Assembly: GCA_030705665.1 (NCBI GenBank)
Contig: JAUZQA010000211.1
Location: forward strand, 1 to 7,289
From: Bacillota bacterium
GTDB lineage: Bacteria > Bacillota > Bacilli > Bacillales_B > DSM-18226
DNA: 7,289 nucleotides
Reading direction: 5' to 3'
Under the pieces are notes generated by a model. That model made no database searches, was not told the origin of the DNA, and saw only the letters and a program-made list of their open reading frames with translations. The translations under genes and the position numbers were made by a program. Shown here one piece after another: positions 1 through 5,766 of this stretch (positions are counted from its first letter, which is position 1; each line of letters opens with the position of its first letter).

Positions 1-1
1 C

Positions 2-46
2 GGGAAAAACTTAAAAATAACCTTCAAAAAGCGGGAGGTGAAATAA
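2..46 (+). CDS. prp: C-terminal tail of Prp (L27 leader protease), partial
   Basis: Only the last 14 codons and the stop would be present. The frame starting at base 2 is open and reads GKNLKITFKKREVK followed by TAA at 44-46, which directly abuts the rpmA start codon. In Bacillales the gene between rplU and rpmA is prp (ysxB), a small cysteine protease that removes the N-terminal extension of L27. The rpmA Shine-Dalgarno sequence lies inside these last codons, a layout typical of tightly coupled genes. The call rests on position and on a short basic tail ending; too little protein is visible to show catalytic residues. It could instead be untranslated leader. Confidence 0.55.
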   Translation, partial: GKNLKITFKKREVK

Positions 47-340
<294 letters not shown>

Positions 341-351
341 GTTGCTGCATG

Positions 352-384
352 AAACTCTAACCGATCGGTTAGAGTTTTCTTTTT
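352..384 (+). terminator. Rho-independent terminator after rpmA
   Basis: Bases 352-377 form a perfect 26-base inverted repeat (AAACTCTAACC, GATC loop, GGTTAGAGTTT; 11-bp stem with a 4-base loop) followed by TCTTTTT. This is a classic intrinsic terminator. It separates the rpmA transcript from spo0B. Confidence 0.93.
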
Positions 385-483
385 AAAACATAAACGTGTT
401 TTTTTACTTCGATGGAATTAACACTTCATCAGCCCAACCAATGCTTCAATATGCCTCAAAAGGATGATAATACACAAAATATA

Positions 484-512
484 CTTACTCCAGCCAACTT
501 TTTTGATATACT
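484..512 (+). promoter_or_regulatory. Candidate promoter for the spo0B-obg-pheB-pheA operon
   Basis: An extended -10 element is visible: TG at 504-505, one base, then TATACT at 507-512 (five of six matches to TATAAT). Seventeen bases upstream is a weak -35, CTTACT at 484-489 (three of six). Predicted initiation is near 519, leaving a leader of about 35 bases to the spo0B start. The location directly after the rpmA terminator supports a new transcript beginning here. The remainder of the 341-553 gap shows nothing else recognisable. Confidence 0.5.
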
Positions 513-553
513 AGAGCAAATAGTTTTCTGACAATTGAAGTGGGAGTGCACGT

Positions 554-1099
554 ATGGAAAAAGAATGGAATATGATCGAAGTACTTCGACATTCTCGGCA
601 TGATTGGCTTAATAAGCTGCAATTAATTAAAGGAAATTTAGATTTAAATCGAATCGATCGAGCGAAAGCAATTATTGATGAAATCGTCATCGAGGCACAG
701 CATGAAACAAAGCTTTCCAATTTACATATACCCTTATTTGCATCTTTACTAATTCGAGCAAATTGGGAAAGCAATATTTTTACTTTGGAATACGAGGTGC
801 TGCAGGAGTCTGGTTTACTGTACATCAATGAACTTGCACTAACCCAATGGACAGAGGGGTTTTTTACTTGCTTAAATGAATCCATTACTGCGTTGGATGA
901 AAATCATTTAGCCATTTCTATTGATTCTCAAGATGATGGTGCTCGTTTCTTTTTTGATTTTAGTGGAATAATAAAACAGAAAGCACGGATAGAAAAATTC
1001 CTGACTGATTGCTCTGTCAAAGATTTAGAACTGACGGTAAAGGAATTTTCAGAACACGAGCTCGCGATTGAAGTTTTTTTGCCATTGAATAATAGGTAA
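554..1099 (+). CDS. spo0B: Sporulation initiation phosphotransferase B
   Basis: Spo0B relays phosphate from Spo0F~P to Spo0A in the sporulation phosphorelay and acts in the cytoplasm. The key motif is near the N-terminus: [17 protein letters not shown], with H16 the expected phosphoryl-accepting histidine (H30 in B. subtilis). Residues 1 to about 55 would form the helical hairpin that dimerises into a four-helix bundle. The rest would be the degenerate histidine-kinase-like ATPase fold that no longer binds ATP. At 181 residues it is about ten shorter than the B. subtilis protein, all or most of this at the N-terminus. An in-frame TGA at 536-538 rules out a longer start. The ribosome site is GGGAG at 542-546, modest in strength. 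No terminator lies in the 64 bases before obg, so the two are probably cotranscribed as in B. subtilis. Confidence 0.93.
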   Translation: MEKEWNMIEVLRHSRHDWLNKLQLIKGNLDLNRIDRAKAIIDEIVIEAQHETKLSNLHIPLFASLLIRANWESNIFTLEYEVLQESGLLYINELALTQWTEGFFTCLNESITALDENHLAISIDSQDDGARFFFDFSGIIKQKARIEKFLTDCSVKDLELTVKEFSEHELAIEVFLPLNNR

Positions 1100-1163
1100 A
1101 TGCGGGCAATCTACATCCGTCGCAAGACTAATCAAGCGGTGCAGTGCAGACGGGAGGAATAAA

Positions 1164-2450
1164 ATGTTTATCGATCAAGTTAAAATATTTGTTAAAGGTG
1201 GCGACGGAGGCAATGGAATGGTTGCTTTCCGCCGTGAAAAATATGTTCCAAAAGGCGGTCCAGCCGGCGGTGATGGCGGTAAAGGTGCTGATGTTGTTTT
1301 TGAGGTAAATGAAGGCCTAAGGACGTTGATGGATTTTCGTTATCAGCATCATTTTAAAGCGCCCCGTGGTGAACATGGGATGTCCAAAAACCAGCATGGA
1401 AGAAATGCTAAAGATATGATTGTAAAAGTACCGCCTGGTACAGTTGTCATTGATGACGAGACCAAGGAAGTTATTGCCGATTTAGTTGAACATGGACAGC
1501 GAGCTGTTATTGCTAAAGGCGGACGCGGGGGACGGGGCAATACAAGATTTGCAACGCCTGCCAACCCGGCACCAGAACTTTCAGAGAACGGTGAACCCGG
1601 TCAGGAACGTGATATCGTACTCGAATTAAAGCTCTTGGCTGACGTTGGGCTTGTTGGCTTTCCGAGTGTTGGCAAATCAACTTTATTATCGGTTGTTTCA
1701 TCAGCAAGGCCAAAGATTGCGGAATATCACTTTACAACGATTGTTCCAAACCTAGGCATGGTTGAGACGGGGGACGGTAGGAGCTTTGTTATGGCCGACC
1801 TGCCTGGTTTAATTGAGGGTGCGCATCAAGGTGTTGGGCTTGGACATCAATTTTTACGTCATATTGAACGAACAAGAGTCATTGTCCATGTTATCGATAT
1901 GGCTTCAGCCGAGGGTCGTGACCCTTATGAAGACTATCTGACAATCAACAAGGAACTGAAAGAATATAATCTGAGACTGATGGAACGTCCGCAAATTATT
2001 GTCGCCAACAAAATGGACATGCCGGAAGCAGAAGAAAACCTTAAACAATTCAAAGAGCAATTGACGGAGGATTATCAGATTTTCCCAATTTCCGCCGTTA
2101 CGAGGAAAGGCTTAAGAGAACTCTTATTTGCGATTGCCGATAAATTGGCCGAAACGCCTGAATTTCCACTTGAACAGGAAGAGGAGACAGGTGTTCATCG
2201 TGTCATTTATAAACATGAAAAAGACGCTGATGCCTTTAAGATTTCCAGAGAATCCGATGGTTCATTTGTGGTATCCGGAGAAAAGGTTGAAAAATTGTTT
2301 AAAATGACCGATTTTTCACGGGAAGAATCCGTTCGCCGCTTCTCCCGCCAACTTCGCGGTATGGGAGTTGACGATGCCCTAAGAAAAAGAGGGGCAAAAG
2401 ACGGTGACATTGTAAAATTATTAGAATTTGAATTTGAATTTATAGAGTAA
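1164..2450 (+). CDS. obg: GTPase Obg (CgtA), 50S assembly and stress/sporulation GTPase
   Basis: Obg is an essential GTPase that binds the large ribosomal subunit and in Bacillus is also needed for sporulation and sigma-B activation. The 428 residues match the usual Bacillus length. Residues 1 to about 158 form the glycine-rich Obg fold ([27 protein letters not shown]). The G domain follows: Walker [10 protein letters not shown] at 165-173, switch I TTIVPN at 191-196, DLPG at 212-215, NKMD at 282-285 and SAV at 310-312. Residues from about 345 to the end are the OCT domain found in Gram-positive Obg, ending in an acidic and aromatic tail. All G motifs are intact. The start has GGGAGGA at 1152-1158 ahead of ATG. 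pheB follows after 26 bases, consistent with one operon. Confidence 0.98.
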   Translation: MFIDQVKIFVKGGDGGNGMVAFRREKYVPKGGPAGGDGGKGADVVFEVNEGLRTLMDFRYQHHFKAPRGEHGMSKNQHGRNAKDMIVKVPPGTVVIDDETKEVIADLVEHGQRAVIAKGGRGGRGNTRFATPANPAPELSENGEPGQERDIVLELKLLADVGLVGFPSVGKSTLLSVVSSARPKIAEYHFTTIVPNLGMVETGDGRSFVMADLPGLIEGAHQGVGLGHQFLRHIERTRVIVHVIDMASAEGRDPYEDYLTINKELKEYNLRLMERPQIIVANKMDMPEAEENLKQFKEQLTEDYQIFPISAVTRKGLRELLFAIADKLAETPEFPLEQEEETGVHRVIYKHEKDADAFKISRESDGSFVVSGEKVEKLFKMTDFSREESVRRFSRQLRGMGVDDALRKRGAKDGDIVKLLEFEFEFIE

Positions 2451-2476
2451 GGTTTCTAACAATAGAGGGTGGAGAG

Positions 2477-2932
2477 ATGAGAGCCGACAAATTCGATAAG
2501 AAATTTTACTTGGTTCGTGAAGATGTATTGCCTGAAGCCATGAGAAAGACCATCGAGGTCAAGGAAATGCTTGAGCGGGGAAAAGCTGAATCTGTCTGGG
2601 ATGCTGTCCATCGGGTTGATTTAAGCAGAAGCGCTTTTTATAAATATCGGGATACGGTCTTTCCTTTTTCCACTATCAAGCAGGAGCGGTTGGTTACACT
2701 TTTCTTTCATCTCGAGGATCAATCTGGAACATTATCAAAGCTTTTAAATGTTGTTGCTTCCTCTGGGTGCAATGTGCTGACGATTCACCAGACCATTCCT
2801 CTGCAAGGCAGAGCGAATGTGACCATGTCATTAAACACTTCTGATATTCGTATGGAAATTGATGAATTTCTTACAGAATTGCGAAAATTAGAATTTATTG
2901 ATAAAGTGGAAGTGCTGGGAACAGGGGCTTAA
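2477..2932 (+). CDS. pheB: ACT domain-containing protein PheB
   Basis: This 151-residue protein belongs to the PheB/UPF0735 family found next to pheA in Bacillales. Residues 1 to about 65 are helical and include [15 protein letters not shown] (50-64), a helix-turn-helix-like family signature. Residues about 72-148 form an ACT domain ([19 protein letters not shown], then NVLTIHQ and VTMSL), the fold that usually binds amino acids for feedback control. Its exact role is not settled. Despite older names (chorismate mutase) it shows no chorismate mutase active site; a link to phenylalanine sensing is inferred from the ACT fold and pheA adjacency. A purine-rich ribosome site (AGGGTGGAG) lies just before ATG. 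The stop is 67 bases before the preferred pheA start. Confidence 0.93.
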   Translation: MRADKFDKKFYLVREDVLPEAMRKTIEVKEMLERGKAESVWDAVHRVDLSRSAFYKYRDTVFPFSTIKQERLVTLFFHLEDQSGTLSKLLNVVASSGCNVLTIHQTIPLQGRANVTMSLNTSDIRMEIDEFLTELRKLEFIDKVEVLGTGA

Positions 2933-2987
2933 AGGGGGAAACACATTGTCGCGAAATTTGCTGATTGATGGAGATGTACATACAAAA

Positions 2988-3002
2988 AAGGAGAGGGAAA
3001 TG
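2988..3002 (+). promoter_or_regulatory. Ribosome binding site fixing the pheA start
   Basis: AAGGAG at 2988-2993 sits six bases before ATG at 3000. This favours the ATG at 3000, whose product begins MVKVGYFGP like other Gram-positive prephenate dehydratases, over the ATG at 2898, which would overlap pheB and has no good ribosome site. Confidence 0.8.
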
Positions 3003-3863
3003 GTGAAAGTTGGTTATTTTGGTCCAAAGGCCACGTTTACCCAAATGGCAGTAAGCAGATTTTTCCCGGGTCTTGACCATCTACCGTATCGAACGATTCC
3101 AGATTGCATTGATGCCGTTGACCAGCATGAGGTAGAACTTGCTGTTGTACCGGTTGAAAATGCCTTGGAGGGGTCTGTTCCCATTACACTTGATTATTTA
3201 ACAAGGGAAGTTGAAATACCAATCATTGGGGAAATTACAGCACCGATTCGACAACATTTTATGGTCCATCAAGCAAACAAAGAAAATTGGAAGAACGTAA
3301 CAAATATTTATAGCCATTCCCATGCGATTGCGCAGTGCCATAAATTCTTGCAAAGCCACTTTAAAGACGCTTCTATCGAAAGTATTTCATCAACAGCAGG
3401 GGCAGCTGTTTTTGTAAAAGAGCATCCGGAAATAATGGCGGGTGCGATTGCAAATGAACAAGCAGCAAAAGAATATGGTTTGGCGATCGTTCAGCCTGAT
3501 ATTCACGATTTTGCCTATAATCATACTCGCTTTGTCATCTTGTCCCATGATCAATATGATTTGGAGTCGAGTGCAAACGAAGGCTTTCTTGGTTATAAAA
3601 CAACCGTCATGGTAACACTTCCAGATGATTACGCAGGTGCGCTGCATCAAGTATTGTCAGCCTTTGCATGGAGAAGAATCAACCTTTCAAAAATTGAATC
3701 ACGACCAATGAAAACCGGTATTGGCAATTATTTTTTCATTATTGATCTTGAAATGAAGTTAGATAATGTATTGATTCCAGGTGCGATCGAAGAACTCGAA
3801 GCGCTTGGCTGCGGAGTAAGAGTTCTTGGAAGCTATCCGTCTTTTCTAATTGATTTTAATTAA
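3000..3863 (+). CDS. pheA: Prephenate dehydratase
   Basis: PheA converts prephenate to phenylpyruvate, the committed step of phenylalanine synthesis. From ATG at 3000 the protein has 287 residues, close to the B. subtilis enzyme. The dehydratase part (1 to about 185) has the expected features: start VGYFGPKATFT, VENALEGSVPITLDYL, YSHSHAIAQCHKFL and the NHTRF motif with T176, R177 and F178, TRF being the family catalytic signature. The C-terminal ACT domain (about 200-280) holds GALH at 213-216 and ESRP at 233-236, the two regions that bind phenylalanine for feedback inhibition. No chorismate mutase domain is fused, as usual in Bacillus. An in-frame TTG at 2946 with its own ribosome site (AAAGGGGG, 2931-2938) would add 18 residues and cannot be excluded. 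A terminator follows two bases after the stop codon. Confidence 0.97.
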   Translation: MVKVGYFGPKATFTQMAVSRFFPGLDHLPYRTIPDCIDAVDQHEVELAVVPVENALEGSVPITLDYLTREVEIPIIGEITAPIRQHFMVHQANKENWKNVTNIYSHSHAIAQCHKFLQSHFKDASIESISSTAGAAVFVKEHPEIMAGAIANEQAAKEYGLAIVQPDIHDFAYNHTRFVILSHDQYDLESSANEGFLGYKTTVMVTLPDDYAGALHQVLSAFAWRRINLSKIESRPMKTGIGNYFFIIDLEMKLDNVLIPGAIEELEALGCGVRVLGSYPSFLIDFN

Positions 3864-3864
3864 C

Positions 3865-3910
3865 ACAAAGGATCCAGGTATATTTTCTGGATCCTTTGTT
3901 GTTTTCTTTT
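3865..3910 (+). terminator. Rho-independent terminator of the spo0B-obg-pheB-pheA operon
   Basis: Bases 3865-3877 (ACAAAGGATCCAG) pair perfectly with 3887-3899 across a 9-base loop, a 13-bp stem. The T-rich tail TGTTTTCTTTT follows. It lies between convergent pheA and niaR. Read on the minus strand the same hairpin is followed by GTTAATTAAAATC, a poor T-tract, so it is a clear terminator for pheA and only a weak one for niaR. Confidence 0.92.
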
Positions 3911-3924
3911 AAAAAAATGTCCCA

Positions 3925-4464
3925 TTACGCTTCAATTAAAAATCCGGCCTCTTTTAATGCCGCCTCGGCATCCAAAAGAGCCGTTTCGTTGTTTGAAGCT
4001 AATGTGTGGAGGTGGATCCCTCCGGTTAACTCTGCTAATAGCGTTGCTTTGGTGGCTCTTAGCTTTTCCATAAATTGTTTAACTTCCTGTCGATTGGAAA
4101 CCATTATGGATGCTGTTAAATCGCCATAAATGGGATGCTCTACTTTCACATCCTTTACAGTTACACCGTGGTCGACTAATAAATTTAATTCTTTTTCTGT
4201 ATCCTCAATTTTGTGAAGGCAGGCAACCGTTCGCTCAAAAGTAGGTGTTACTGCATTTTGCTTTAAAAACAAATAACCTTGACTCGTTGCAATAATCGGT
4301 TCATTTTTTGCCTTTAAAATTGTTATATCGCCAACAATCACTTGTCTGCTCACATTCGTTTTTAAGGCTAGTTCACTTCCAGTTAGAGGAGTACTGCTGT
4401 CTTTTAGCTGCTGCAAAATCCAAGCGCGCCGTTCGTCCCCTAATAATTTTTTTGGCTCAGTCAT
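3925..4464 (-). CDS. niaR: Niacin-responsive transcriptional repressor NiaR (YrxA)
   Basis: NiaR represses de novo NAD synthesis and niacin uptake genes in Bacillus when niacin is plentiful. The 179 residues show two domains. Residues about 8-65 are a winged helix (RRAWILQQLKDSSTPLTGSELA, then NVSRQVIVGDITILKA as the recognition region). Residues about 75-175 are the 3H domain, named for conserved histidines that bind a metal; H84, H110, H151 and H153 (GGIHLHTL) are present, with E92 eight residues after H84. AGGAGG at 4476-4471 lies six bases before ATG. The gene follows nadS by 54 bases on the same strand, matching the nifS-yrxA pair of B. subtilis, where it represses both nadS and the divergent nadBCA genes. 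It is convergent with pheA. Confidence 0.96.
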   Translation of the reverse strand: MTEPKKLLGDERRAWILQQLKDSSTPLTGSELALKTNVSRQVIVGDITILKAKNEPIIATSQGYLFLKQNAVTPTFERTVACLHKIEDTEKELNLLVDHGVTVKDVKVEHPIYGDLTASIMVSNRQEVKQFMEKLRATKATLLAELTGGIHLHTLASNNETALLDAEAALKEAGFLIEA

Positions 4465-4495
4465 CGAATTCCTCCTAAAAAAATTACCTGTTTTT

Positions 4496-4522
4496 ATTCT
4501 ATCACAATGTTGTAAAAATCAA
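4496..4522 (-). promoter_or_regulatory. Candidate internal promoter for niaR
   Basis: On the minus strand the nadS-niaR gap contains an extended -10: TG, one base, then TAGAAT (4501-4496; five of six matches). A weak -35, TTGATT (4522-4517), lies 15 bases upstream, shorter than ideal. Initiation would be near 4489, about 25 bases before the niaR start and upstream of its ribosome site. Sequence-only prediction, not proven. Confidence 0.3.
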
Positions 4523-5664
4523 GAAGGAAGCCTCTTAAGATTGCTGACAATATTGTTAATGGTGTCCCCAAGTTTTTCAACTTCTTTGATGGTAGTAGAT
4601 CTTCCAAAAGAAACTCGAATAAATTCTTTGGCTTCTTCGTTTGGGACTCCTAATGCCTGCATCGTTTTTGATGGAGTCTGCATACCCACTTGGCAGGCAC
4701 TTCCTGTTGAAATCGCAAAGCCTGCTCGATTACATTCCAGCATTAATAGCTGCCCTTCAATACCAGAAATCCTCATTCCAATGACACTTGGAAGCTGATG
4801 CTCCTCTTGTGCTTGGATGATTGTAACAAGATCCTGAATGGGTTTAAGTTTTACCAAAAAGGCTTGGCGAAGATTCCAAAACTTCACTTCTTCTTCAGCC
4901 ACATCGCCAATCACTTTTTGGGCAGCAGCGGTCATTGCTGCGATTGCAGGAACATTGACGGTTCCAGGCCTAAAGCCTTTTTCATGGGTGGTTCCTGGGA
5001 AAAACGGTCTCCAGCCTATTTGCGGGTTAATATATACTCCGCCAGATCCTTTTGGCCCGTAAATTTTATGACCGGAAAAGCTAAAGCTGTTTACGATCTG
5101 AGAAGCCTTTTTTAGATTAATTTTTCCAAAAGATTGGACAAAATCACTATGAAAGTAAACCTGGTTGGCACGACAAATCTCTGAGACTTCTTCTATCGGC
5201 TGAATGCTGCCAATTTCAGAATTTACATGCTGGATCGCAACCAAGGCGGTTTTAGGTGTAAGTTCAGCCTTTAATGTTTCTGGATCAATTCTGCCATCAG
5301 GTGAAAAAGGCAGATAGGTAATTCTATAACCATCGTTTTCTAGTCTTTTCATTGTTCCATGAATAGAAGAATGTTCAGCTATGCTGGTTATGATATGATT
5401 TTTCGAAATGTCTACATGGGAAAGTAGAGCTTCTATAGCCAAAAAATTACCTTCCGATCCACCGCTAGTAAAATAAAGTCCGACAGGATCAATTCCTAAT
5501 AAACTAGCTAGTTCTTCTCGGCAAGTTTCCAGTAATCCAGCTGCTTGTGAGCCAATGTCATGGAGGCTGTTTGAGTTTCCAAAGTATTCTGTTGCAACTT
5601 TCACATAGATTTCCGCTGCTTCAGTATCTAAAGGTGTTGTTGCAGCAAAGTCAAAATAGATCAT
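4519..5664 (-). CDS. nadS: IscS-like cysteine desulfurase NadS (NifS type), for NAD synthesis
   Basis: This PLP enzyme takes sulfur from cysteine as a persulfide, giving alanine. In Bacillus the copy beside nadB is thought to serve the Fe-S cluster of quinolinate synthase NadA. The 381 residues cover the family: start YFDFAATTP, cofactor-site region TSGGSEGN (66-73), H98 in AEHSS, D174 and Q177 in HSDFVQ, PLP lysine K200 in SGHKIYGPKG, KGFRPGT near 229, and active-site C324 in STGSACQVG. HSDFVQ differs from the HVDAAQ common in housekeeping desulfurases but resembles the NadS branch. GGAGGAG at 5674-5668 precedes ATG. It is divergent from nadB and upstream of niaR on the same strand with no terminator between, so transcription probably includes niaR. 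TGA is the stop codon. Confidence 0.95.
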   Translation of the reverse strand: MIYFDFAATTPLDTEAAEIYVKVATEYFGNSNSLHDIGSQAAGLLETCREELASLLGIDPVGLYFTSGGSEGNFLAIEALLSHVDISKNHIITSIAEHSSIHGTMKRLENDGYRITYLPFSPDGRIDPETLKAELTPKTALVAIQHVNSEIGSIQPIEEVSEICRANQVYFHSDFVQSFGKINLKKASQIVNSFSFSGHKIYGPKGSGGVYINPQIGWRPFFPGTTHEKGFRPGTVNVPAIAAMTAAAQKVIGDVAEEEVKFWNLRQAFLVKLKPIQDLVTIIQAQEEHQLPSVIGMRISGIEGQLLMLECNRAGFAISTGSACQVGMQTPSKTMQALGVPNEEAKEFIRVSFGRSTTIKEVEKLGDTINNIVSNLKRLPS

Positions 5665-5703
5665 GATCTCCTCCGAAACATTATTTTGATAGAAAAGTAC
5701 TTG

Positions 5704-5732
5704 TCAACAGTTTAATTCTATGTAAATATAGA
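5704..5732 (+). promoter_or_regulatory. Candidate nadB promoter
   Basis: On the plus strand TCAACA (5704-5709) and TATAGA (5727-5732) are spaced by 17 bases, each with four of six consensus matches. TTGTCA (5701-5706) with TAAATA (5723-5728) is an alternative. Either places the -10 or the start point inside or beside the palindrome at 5727-5748. The match is weak, so this is only a likely position for the promoter. Confidence 0.3.
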
Positions 5733-5738
5733 TGTCAA
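5709..5738 (-). promoter_or_regulatory. Candidate nadS promoter overlapping the NiaR operator
   Basis: On the minus strand a consensus -35, TTGACA (5738-5733), is followed after 18 bases by TAAACT (5714-5709, four of six matches). This gives a leader of roughly 38 bases, and the -35 lies inside the palindrome at 5727-5748, as expected for repression. A second TTGACA (5707-5702) with AATAAT 16 bases on (5685-5680) matches consensus better, but initiation would fall within the ribosome site, leaving about nine leader bases. Which is used cannot be told from sequence. Confidence 0.35.
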
Positions 5739-5755
5739 GACACCTGTAAATATAG
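5721..5755 (+). repeat. Direct repeat TGTAAATATAG flanking the operator centre
   Basis: The 11-mer TGTAAATATAG occurs at 5721-5731 and again at 5745-5755, 24 bases apart start to start. The copies overlap the two ends of the palindrome at 5727-5748; the second runs into the nadB ribosome site (AGGAGG, 5754-5759). It may be part of an extended regulator site or chance in AT-rich DNA. Confidence 0.6.
5727..5748. promoter_or_regulatory. Candidate NiaR operator between nadS and nadB
   Basis: TATAGATGTC and GACACCTGTA flank AA, giving a 22-bp imperfect palindrome with 8 of 10 pairs complementary. It lies in the 102-bp divergent region where NiaR (YrxA) is known in B. subtilis to repress both directions. 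The symmetry fits a dimeric winged-helix repressor. Identity as the NiaR site is inferred from context. Confidence 0.6.
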
Positions 5756-5766
5756 GAGGCTATCAA

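Noticed and set aside
585..591. TTCGACA, an exact match to the 7-base Spo0A box on the minus strand.
   Set aside because: It lies inside spo0B, encoding part of the conserved LRHSRHD region. A 7-mer is expected often by chance, and there is no promoter at that spot to regulate.
511..885. 124-residue open frame antisense to spo0B.
   Set aside because: It lies opposite a well-supported gene, resembles no known protein and covers the spo0B promoter region; it is a shadow of the real frame.
1117..1153. CCGTC and GACGG in the spo0B-obg gap could pair and partly mask the obg ribosome site.
   Set aside because: The stem is only 5 bp with a 27-base loop, too weak to call a regulatory hairpin without conservation data.
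2898..2999. Longer pheA starting at ATG 2898.
   Set aside because: It would overlap pheB by 35 bases, has no good ribosome site, and adds 34 residues unlike any prephenate dehydratase. ATG at 3000 fits the family start and has AAGGAG in place.
4798..5115. 105-residue plus-strand open frame within nadS.
   Set aside because: It is antisense to the conserved nadS coding sequence, which has its PLP lysine and active cysteine in the opposite frame; no ribosome site or family resemblance.
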